A stretch of 11,653 nt of DNA, taken from positions 1-11,653 of the forward strand of contig QUTJ01031423.1 in the NCBI GenBank assembly GCA_003573635.1, given 5' to 3'. Positions within the stretch are counted from its first letter, which is position 1. The number at the start of each line of letters is the position of its first letter. The notes below the pieces were generated by a model. The model searched no databases. It was not told where the DNA came from and was given only the letters and a program-made list of their open reading frames with translations. The translations under genes and the position numbers were made by a program. This DNA comes from Goniomonas avonlea (Eukaryota; Cryptophyceae; Goniomonadida; Goniomonadaceae). Positions 1 to 7,327 of this stretch are shown here, piece after piece.

Positions 1-27
1 GCAGTACGGCACCTCTGATGCACTGAC

Positions 28-2989
28 CTTTGCTTTGAGCTCGAGCGTATGCTCTGCCTTCATTTCCTCGGCCTCTCTTGCTCTCTGCAGCAGCGTGCGC
101 TCGGCCGTGTACTGTTCGCACGTATCAGGTGGCTCCTGTGTGCTCGCGTGGGGACGAGATGTGGCACGAGATGAGCCAGGTGGGTGTGGCACGAGATGAG
201 CCAGGTGGGTGTGGCACGAGATGAGCCAGGTGGGTGTGGCACGAGATGAGCCAAGTGGGTGTGGCATGCGCGCGTCGAGTGGATTCCGAGGGATCTGCCA
301 CAGACCCAGACTAATTTCCAGAGAGTGCCTTACGAGCGCAGACTGGGCAGCCGAACAAGCAGCACGAACACTCTCGAGTTCGTTTCGTGTCTCCTTGAGC
401 GCTACTTGGGTCTCACGCAGATTCGGCTTCACAACCTCGAGCTCCGCCCTCAGTGCTTCGTTCTCAGTGATGGCTGCTTGCTTGCCCCTGCAGCGGCCTG
501 TTAGTGCTGATCGAGAGCCACAATCGGCATGCAGTTGGCACTACTGTGCCTGACATGAGTCTTAGATTCGCTGCCCCTCCGCAGAGACCGCAGGGCTCGC
601 ACCGACACTGAGAGCACGGCAGAGTGTCCCCACATGGGTCAAGCACAACAGCAAAATAGATGTCCGCGGATTGTGATGGAGACAGACGCTGCCGCAGTGA
701 TTTCCACGTCCCCGTGTTTCCTCACTTGTTCGCCGCTTCACTTGTCGTGTATGCGCGAAGTGCGCGCGCGGTGGAAGCGTGTGTGTGAGAGCGAACGAGA
801 ATGCGCGACGTGTGACGTGCGCATGTGTAGTGCGTGTGTGAGTGCCTGTCACACTCACTCTCACTCACTCACTCTCACTCTCACTTTCACTCTCACTCTC
901 ACTCACTAACACGCCCTCTCGCTCTTTCTCTCTCCCCCCCCCCCTTACACAGCGCGATGCAGCAATCAGAATGCCAGACACGGCGTTCGAAAAAGGCAGT
1001 GGCGGACAAAGCGATTGCACTTCCTTTGTTTCGATTGTTTCAAGGGTATTTCGGCAGCATCTCCAGGAGACAGATATCACAAAAACCAAGTGCCAGAAAT
1101 CGCAGACGAGAGGGGCGCACTTCTCATGGCGTCACGCTCGACGGCTGTTTCAAGTACTGAGACGTTCATCTCTACAGGAGACATCGAAATAGTGTCAGAA
1201 ATCGTGGGGGAGGGGGGTGCTTCCGGCGGTGCCATGCTCGAGAGTTGTTGCGAAGACTTGATCGCTACAGGACACAGACATTCAAAAAGGCCAGACGCGT
1301 GGGAGGGGGGGGGGGGGGTGCACTTTCTCGCGGTGTCGCGCTCGACGGTTGTCTCGAGGAGCTCGACCTGCAGCCGCTTGGCCTCGCGCTGGGCGTCCTC
1401 GAGCTTCTTGGTCAGCTCCGCCGTCTGCTGCGCCAGCTCTTCCTGAAGAGTCTCGGCCTTTTGCGCCTCTGCTGCACGGGCGGCTTCGGCTTCAGCGAGC
1501 TTTGCCTGTGGGACATGGTGGGCCAAGGCGCGCACACCTCGGACGACGTTTGCAATCGACACGACGTTCAAACTCTTGTAAATATCGTGGAAAATCACCT
1601 TTTTACATGACCAGAAGCTTCCTTGTGTGAGAGTTTGGGCTGTCGTTGATTCCTAAGAAGGAGAAGTCACCTATAGTTACTTGAACGTCTGAACTAGGGG
1701 GGGCACTAGAGCTGCGCACAGTGAGACCAATGAAGCGGACAACAAGAGCACACCTCCATTGCCATGAAGAGGGGACCAGTCGTGCTTTCAGGCACCGTGT
1801 TGAGTTCCATTTCGCGAGCGTGTAGGGCCTTCAAGCTGACAATCTCGTTCGCGTGCTCCTCTCGAAGGGCTTCGATCGTGAGCTCGTACTCCTCCAAGGC
1901 CTCTATACGTTTGCTGAGGTCTTTTTCCAGCGTTCGCACTTCTTTGTGGTGCGACTCTGCCTGCTCCCGATATCTCCGTTCCGCATCAATCAGGTTAGCA
2001 GCAAGCTCTTCCATGGCTGCAGAATTCGGTTTGGTCGCTGGAGGCAAGGCGCTGCCATTCATCCGAGCGGTCGAAGCGGTCGGCGCTGGAGAAGTTGCTC
2101 CGATCAGGCAGGAACCAGCAGGAGAAGAGTTGCTACCAACCCGGCCGGCGCCAGCAGGAGAAGTGACGCCGCCGAGCCGGCCGGGGCCGGCGTCAGACGG
2201 GTTCGCTCCAATGCCCAGCTTGCCCGAAGGGACAGTTGGTGTTGTCGCCATGCGTGGGCTTGTCGTCATGCGAGGGCTTGTCGCCCGCGGCTCCGAGCGC
2301 GGGCTTGTCATCCGTGGGGCCTCTGTGCGTGGGCTGTCAGGCTTGCGAATCCGCTCATCCCCTAAGGGAGGGACCCGTTGTTTCACTGGAGAAGTGCGGC
2401 CGGAGCTACTTCGAGGTTCCGCGGTTTCAGTCTTCCGGCGGAAATCTGCCGTATCAGTCTCGCTCGAAAACGGTAGACCACGCGTCAGTTTGACTTCGAA
2501 AACTCCCGCTCTGCTCCGCAGCATCAGAAGCACCACAGAGCCTGCATCTCCTCGAATCAACTTTGCACATGCACCCAAGCGCTCAGTTCGCTCAAAGGTT
2601 GACAGATATACAAATCTGGCTGAAGAGAATATGGCAATCACTTCAGTTCCCGACTCAAGCCCCGCAATCGCAGCCGCTGTTCCAGACTGGGTCTGCCAAA
2701 ACCATCAGTGGTTTGTCAAAACTGGGGCGACACGTACGCTAGTGATGATGACCTTCTCACCATCGAGATCGATGGTGCACCCCACCCCGACCTGTTTTTT
2801 CGCAGTCTCCGTCGGGGCCGATGGTGGAGCACCGTTCTGCCCCAAGAGGACGGTGGCAAACCGAGTACTCCGAGCTTGGTTACCGGAGCCATTAGATCGC
2901 TTCTCGGTTGGAACCTTGGGCGGAGCCACTTTGGTGCCAGTGTTTTTCTTGGCAGGGGCCTTAGCGCCCGTCGCCGCCACGGCTTTCAT
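28..2989 (-). CDS. PDZ domain and coiled-coil protein (5' part of multi-exon gene, partial)
   Basis: Proposed exons, read on the minus strand: 2989-2738, 2692 to 1796 or 1754, 1505-1324, 487-334 and 111-28, continuing off the left edge. The phases agree (0, 0, 2, 0), giving about 523-537 visible residues. The first intron is only 45 nt and contains an in-frame TGA. Removing it joins VGVGCTIDLDGEKVIITS (from about residue 67) to TQSGTAAAIAGLESG and completes a PDZ domain ending near EVKLTRG (about 156). Residues 158-307 are a low-complexity linker with repeated SPR and SPAG motifs. From about 309 the protein is charged and heptad-like (EELAANLIDAERRYREQAES, then AKLAEAEAARAAEAQKAE), a long coiled coil across the remaining exons. 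Two choices are uncertain: the exon 2 donor (1795 would keep the coil unbroken, 1753 has the better +5 base) and the exon 5 start (111, or 135 using another AG). PDZ domains bind C-terminal peptides, so a scaffold or adaptor is likely. The family is not recognised. Confidence 0.78.
161..266. repeat. 25-bp minisatellite, about 4.2 copies
   Basis: The unit gtggcacgag-atgagccagg-tgggt is repeated head to tail at 161-185, 186-210, 211-235 and 236-260, with a six-base fifth start. The first three copies are identical and the fourth has one change (ccaag for ccagg). It lies in the intron between the last two visible exons of the minus-strand coiled-coil gene. The period is not a multiple of three, so it is not a protein repeat. 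Confidence 0.95.
849..944. repeat. (TCAC/TCTCAC)n microsatellite and an 11-C run
   Basis: Positions 849-908 are a run of tcac and tctcac units. After a short CT-rich spacer comes a C homopolymer at 934-944. Both are in the 836-nt intron (488-1323) of the minus-strand gene, so the transcript would read GTGAGA repeats and a G run. The stretch 500-840 of this intron shows no recognisable gene or element. Confidence 0.9.
1014..1323 (-). repeat. Decayed tandem copies of an exon end and its donor region
   Basis: Three related segments share the order gYgcacttYctc, cgctcgacggYtgtYtc, ctacaggagaca, then a purine-rich tail. Copy A is near 1016-1115 (most diverged), copy B near 1118-1217, and copy C is the real exon end plus donor near 1317-1360 with its intron side at 1259-1316. 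Read on the minus strand, copy B still resembles the exon (VLETAVERDAMR against LLETTVERDTAR). The copies lie inside the intron. This looks like local duplication of an exon-intron boundary followed by decay. A 14-G run (1305-1318) abuts the functional donor. Confidence 0.6.
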
Positions 2990-3165
2990 GGGAAGAGCTG
3001 AGCAACTTTTGAAAAATCGCTACCTGAGACCACACCACGCTAGTATCACGTGCGGAGAAACTACGTAGTTTATACACTCGGACTCACGCTAATAGGGCAC
3101 TAATGATCAGCGATAGAGACTAGCGAGCAGAGCGACATGAGGGAGAGCTAGGGACGGCATCTCCT
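2990..3165. promoter_or_regulatory. Divergent (bidirectional) promoter region
   Basis: These 176 bp separate the start codons of two genes transcribed away from each other, so they must hold both 5' ends and probably both promoters. Visible elements are a CACGTG box at 3047-3052 and, 5 bp further on, the perfect 14-bp palindrome AAACTACGTAGTTT at 3058-3071. Either could be a transcription-factor site shared by the two genes. I see no convincing TATA box. The promoter role is inferred from gene order. Confidence 0.65.
3137..3151 (+). other. Short upstream ORF (MRES-stop) before the USP start
   Basis: ATG AGG GAG AGC TAG ends 14 nt before the proposed USP start codon. If the transcript begins upstream of 3137 this four-codon ORF could dampen initiation at 3166, whose own context (C at -3) is weak. 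The transcription start is unknown. Confidence 0.3.
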
Positions 3166-6100
3166 ATGTTTGCTCAGGGACCTTGTCTTTCACCTCGGGG
3201 CGCTATCCCTAACCGACGGCGCGTGCTCCCAGCTCAAGGTCTTGGGATCGATGTGTCGCTGGGCCCGGAAGGCTGTGCTGTTGTCCAGGTGCATGGAAAC
3301 TCGACAGTTGTGCATTTGGTGCAGCGGGGCGATATTATTCTGCGTGCAAACCAACGACGATTGGATCACGACCTCTCAGAGCTCCTGCATGGTGCCCCTG
3401 GGTCCTATGTCGGTCTTCAGCTCCTAAGGAACGGACGAGTGTTTGACGTCACGGGGATTCGCTCCAGTTACCAACCAATTATGAATGACAATTATCAATT
3501 GGAACACGTCAAATCAGCAGGTTCCTTCGCTCCTGATGTGTCGCGGTCGCTCTCTGCAACTCGAGACACCTCGCCACTTCGTCAACGTCAACATCTCGAG
3601 CAGACCATGTACGCGTACGACACATCTCTTGGCGTCTCTGGGCATGGATTTCGCGTGGCTCCATTAATTTCTTCCTATTCTCCCCGAGGTGCCCCCCGTG
3701 CTGCATCCCCTCTTGCTCAGCGTCCATCCTCCCCCCGTGCGTCGTCGCCCCGAGGCAGCTTCCGACGCTCGTCGTCTCCTATGCGTTCGACGTCACCCGT
3801 CCGCCCTTCTTCGCCGCGCCGAATTTCTTCAATGATCCAGGCAACTTTAAAACCACCCCACAATGGACCTCCCGTGATGCAGGCTCATAGTTCACAGAAC
3901 CAATCATCGATAACTCGAAGAAAACCTGGCATGGTTGGCCTCGTCAACACGGGGAATTCCTGCTTTATAAATTCTGTGGTGAGTTCTGGTCGTGTTCTCA
4001 CCCTATCTAACTCCACAATCAGCTCCAATGTCTAAGCCACACCGAGCAATTAAGGACCTATATCTGCGCCGGGCAGTCGGAAACAGAGGCCCAGAAAACC
4101 AACCTTACCCAGTCGTTCAGCTTGCTGATCAAGGAGTTTTGGCGGGGCCAGCACACCGCAGTAATCCCGAAAACATTGTTAGCTGTGCTCAGACAGCGGC
4201 GCCCGCACCTGTATGAGGGTGCCGAACAAGATGCGCACGAATCTGTACGTACGCTGTTGGGTGATGGTGTTGTTGGGTCAACCGTTGATGGCGACGATGG
4301 ATGATGGCAGTATTTTTGAGTGTTGTTAGGGTGTCAGCGAGTGCAGAGTCCCAAGTCACACACCCATACGTGCGCACGCACATCCACAGTGATGAGACAG
4401 AGAAATTTGAAACTGACACAAACGGGAAGGAGGGTGCTTGTCACAAACTGGCAGAAAGTTCTGAGCAGTTTCTGCGAGCCTGTTTGTCAGGGTTCTCGAG
4501 GGTGAGGACAGTGTGAGGTGCCCCAGGGAGTTGGAGGGTCGCAGGCCGTGAGAGCTGGAGTCTGTCGCCCTCTCGCTCTTGTGGGGATGGCCGATTGGGA
4601 AGGTCGCCTGCCATTTGATGAACTGTCCTGGGTTCGAGTCCCGAGACGGCCTGAGCTGTTGTCTTCTGTTGTTGGCCATTCAGCGGTTTCCAGGTTATTT
4701 GAATAAGCTTTGAATCCCCCTCTCCGCAGCTGGTTACGCTGCTGGACGAACTTCATATGGACTTGCTGCCACCAAAGTGCCCATCATTGTTCGACGAACG
4801 CGGGTGGGGCTCACCGGAGTATAGCAGCGCGCGCGCCAACCACTACCATTCCCAGGTGCGTGCTCTCAGATGACGATGAAAAGTGCCCTGAATGCGACAT
4901 GGATATCGATCTGTAACTTTTTTGTTTTATGCCTTGGCCTCCCCTCTGCGTGCAATTGATGCTGACGCACTTAGTGGCACGCACATGCGCATGTGCTGGG
5001 AGTGGTGCCCTGACGAAGGGAGGAGGGAGAGGGACAAGGGAGGGGAGGGAGGAAACGGAGGAGAGGGAAGGGAGGAGCACGGCACAGCCCACGTGGCACC
5101 CCACTGACGCTGACACGCACGCAGCGTCATGGCAGTCCACGGCACAGCCCACGTGGCGCCCCTTCGCCCCGACAACCACTGGACGTCGCAGGAACGTCAG
5201 CGCCCACAATTGTCACCCGGGTGTTCGAGGGCGAGGTGTCGAGTGAGCTTCGCTGCCCGTGCGGCGCCAGCAGCGCCACGCCCGAGAGTTTTACCACTCT
5301 GTCGGTCCCCCTTCCACCAGAGCACGCTGTCCCGGAGATTTTGGTTGGCAATGGCCGGGTGCGGAGGTGCGTGTGCTCGTGCAAAGAGGTTTGTGAGCGT
5401 TGCGTTGGGGGGGGGGGGGGGGTCACACCCTGACACACCCCGTGACAGGTCGGCGTACCTTGGCTGTGGGGAGGAGGGCGCGTGCACTAGCAGGCAACCT
5501 TTGACCGGTTACACATCCAACTCTCATCACCCATCCGTCTGCAACGCGCACATCTAACTATTGAAGGTTTCCTCGGGATTAGCGCTGCGCGCTCGCCCCA
5601 TTGAGATCCACAGCAAACCACGAGGGAGTAAGGGAGTAAGGGAGGAAGGGAGAGTGGACTGCTAAAAACCCTTGCGAATGAGTCTTGATCTGACCCATCT
5701 CACTCTCGCATCAAGATTATTTTCTCATTCGTATCCAACGACGTATATTTCTCCGAAACTCTGTTTTCATTATCAAGACACATGAAATGTGACTTGATTT
5801 GTTAATTTTAGCAAAGTGTACGTGACTTGTTGATTGTTGATGCAAGCGAAGTGTGCCTGATTGTTGATGCAAGCGAAGTGGGCGAAGTGCGGGAGCCGTG
5901 ACAGCTTACCAGGGAGGTGAGCGTGCTCCAGTGCTTGGACCTTTTCGCGCGCAGAGAGAGCGTGCACTGGTGCGTGGGTTCGATCTCATCCTTAGCTTGA
6001 TATCTGTGTGCCCCCCCGTCGCTGTCTTCGTCACGCTTGCATCCACAATATCTCTCGCCGCTTCCCTTTTTCCGCTGCTTGGAGCAACTGCAGTCGTCGG

Positions 6101-6884
6101 TGTGTGTGCCACCCCGATTGGCATCATCGTACAAACCGGTGCAGTCACCCTTTTCAAGCCTCCACAGGAATGCAAGTGCTTGCCACGCTGGTCCACGTGA
6201 CTTGCGGCCGGCTGACTTGTGACCGCAGGACGTGTGGGACCTGTCACTCAGCCGTCACAGCTTCCAAGGTTCTCGGCGTAACCCGCCACCCCTTTGTCCT
6301 GATCATGCATCTCCAGCGGTTTTGTTTTCAAGGAGGTGTGAAGGTGCGACCGCAGACGACATCTTGTCTGGTTATCTGCTCAACCCTACCTTGTTGTTAA
6401 CGTGTTACATGACTTCTCTTGACTTGTTGTAAACGGTTTCCATGACCTACTCATGGCTGGTTGCTAACGACTGCTGCCTGCTTGTCGTGTCGCCATGCAT
6501 TCGTCCGGCTGCCTGTGTTGTCTGCCTGCCTTTCTGCCTGCTTGCCTGCCTACTTGCCTGCCTTTCAACATCAGTAAAGCCCCGCTCAGACCAAGCGCCA
6601 CGACGTTGTCTCCTTTCCCTCCAGGGACCTTGTTTTTTTCCCCAACAAGGGAGGTGCTCCTCTCCGCTACAACCTCTTCGCGTTTATTGTGAGTTTCCTA
6701 ACAACATTAAGAGCTGAAAGTTGACTGTTGTACTTCGCTTCATTCGTCACCTTGTACCCGTTGAGTGAGGGCACGAAACAAGAATAATGACCCGAGGAGC
6801 CACCGCCATCAGTGTCGCAGCCGGTCTGCTCCCGGTCTGCTCGTGTCCTACCAAGTGGAGTGAGAGGGGGGGGAGGGGGAGGTC

Positions 6885-6918
<34 letters not shown>

Positions 6919-7268
6919 GAGAGAGACAGAGACAGAGACAGAGACAGACAGACAGACAGACAGACAGAGACAGAGAGACAGAGAGACAGAGAGACAGAGA
7001 GTGAGAGAGGGAGTCACACAGACACACACACACACAGAGAGAGAGAGGTACAATTGGTCGCCCACAGTGGCTCACCCGTGCGCTGCAGGAGCACTCTGGC
7101 GCCGTTGACGAGGGGCACTACGTCGCGGTGTGCCACAACCCGGAGGCAGGAGCCTGGCTGCGGTTTAATGATCACGTGATCACACCGATTGGGGGCAGTT
7201 TGCCTGACACAGTTCGCAGTGCTGAAGTGTATATGCTGTTCTATCAGCTCCAGCCCGATCACGTGTAA
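3166..7268 (+). CDS. Ubiquitin-specific protease (USP/UBP, peptidase C19) with N-terminal PDZ-like domain
   Basis: Eight exons: 3166-3978, 4023-4244, 4730-4855, 5125-5358, 5905-5969, 6229-6343, 6590-6688, 7089-7268. All junctions are GT-AG and all phases agree, giving 617 residues. Residues about 24-96 form a PDZ-like domain (QGLGIDVSLGPEG, QRGDIILRANQ, GSYVGLQLLRNGRVFDV). Residues about 169-222 are rich in SPR/SSP. The USP domain follows: Cys box GLVNTGNSCFINSVLQCL (nucleophile C266, oxyanion N261), GAEQDAHES, IVTRVFEGEVSSELRCPCG (C431, C433), VLQCLDLFARRESVHWTCGTC (C489, C492), FVLIMHLQRF, VVSFPSRDL, RYNLFAFIEHSG, and His box GHYVAVCHNP (H568) with LRFND (N585). It should cleave ubiquitin from conjugates as a cysteine protease, with the PDZ-like domain probably choosing partners. 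No signal peptide or membrane segment is seen. The donor at 5359 is moderate (GAG|GTTTGT downstream is an in-phase alternative), and the start codon could lie further upstream. The triad appears intact. Confidence 0.9.
4570..4665 (+). mobile_element. tRNA-derived SINE head (pol III A and B boxes) in USP intron 2
   Basis: TGGCCGATTGGG (4588-4599) matches the tRNA A box and GGTTCGAGTCC (4631-4641) is a canonical B box. Their starts are 43 bp apart, as in Leu/Ser-like tRNA heads. The region between does not fold into a proper anticodon stem, and the 5' flank does not pair with the sequence after the B box, so this is not a working tRNA gene. The complementary strand reads SRDSNPGQ across the B box, a familiar signature of tRNA-like repeats in translated DNA. 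The SINE tail and target-site duplication could not be defined. The rest of this intron (4245-4570) shows nothing recognisable. Confidence 0.6.
5017..5157 (+). repeat. G-rich intronic tract and a 60-bp-spaced duplication reaching into exon 4
   Basis: Positions 5017-5077 hold many GGG/GGAGG runs on the coding strand of USP intron 3, enough for a predicted G-quadruplex. Next, the 20-mer cacggcacag-cccacgtggc occurs at 5078-5097 (intron) and again at 5138-5157 (inside exon 4). The similarity continues into cRcccc after each copy. Confidence 0.75.
5359..5904 (+). repeat. USP intron 4: 16-G run, GGGAGTAA repeats and a 27-bp-period duplication
   Basis: This 546-nt intron contains a G homopolymer at 5407-5422, a purine repeat of ggga(g)taa and ggaaggga units at about 5623-5652, and two identical 23-bp copies starting tgattgttga at 5831-5853 and 5858-5880. 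No coding exon is needed here, because the exons on either side join in phase 0. Confidence 0.85.
6527..6567 (+). repeat. (CTGC/CTTGC)n pyrimidine repeat in USP intron 6
   Basis: Irregular repeats of cctgc, cttgc and cctttc lie in the 246-nt intron 6344-6589. The CT-rich stretch ends about 20 nt before the proposed acceptor at 6588-6589 and could serve as a polypyrimidine tract. Confidence 0.7.
6884..7047 (+). repeat. (GA)n/(GACA)n/(CACA)n compound microsatellite in USP intron 7
   Basis: About 160 bp of gaga, gaca and caca units occupy much of the 400-nt intron 6689-7088. Long open frames through it on both strands (RDRDRQTDR-like on one, LSLCLSVSL-like on the other) are repeat artefacts. 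The exon resumes at 7089 with EHSGAVDEGHY. Confidence 0.95.
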
Positions 7269-7327
7269 GAGCCTCTCCACCGCGCGCCATCACAAAATAT
7301 CGAGGCCAACGGCGCGCACGTACCACA

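Noticed and set aside
161-266. CRISPR-like array
   Set aside because: The 25-bp units abut directly with no spacers, so this is a minisatellite in an intron.
1764-3068. 434-codon open frame on the plus strand
   Set aside because: It is the antisense shadow of the PDZ-linker exon of the minus-strand gene. Its length follows from the GC-rich linker, and it shows no domain while the minus strand does.
4867-4915. Possible extra USP exon encoding DDDEKCPECDMDID
   Set aside because: It reads well, but would need a 37-nt intron from 4819, and its end phase does not join exon 4. The simple 4855 to 5125 junction is in phase without it. An alternative exon is not excluded.
5905-5990. tRNA-like B box (gggttcgatctc) near the USP exon 5 donor
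   Set aside because: The matching A box is poor, and the preceding sequence encodes the conserved USP segment VLQCLDLFARRESVHW.
5898-6200. Hydrophobic open frame resembling a membrane protein (plus strand)
   Set aside because: It overlaps USP exon 5 in the wrong frame and most of it lies in intron 5. The hydrophobicity comes from pyrimidine-rich sequence.
6667-7179. Long open frames on both strands through the GA/GACA tract
   Set aside because: Translations are simple repeats (RDRDRQTD, LSLCLSVS) created by the microsatellite. The tract is intronic to the USP gene.
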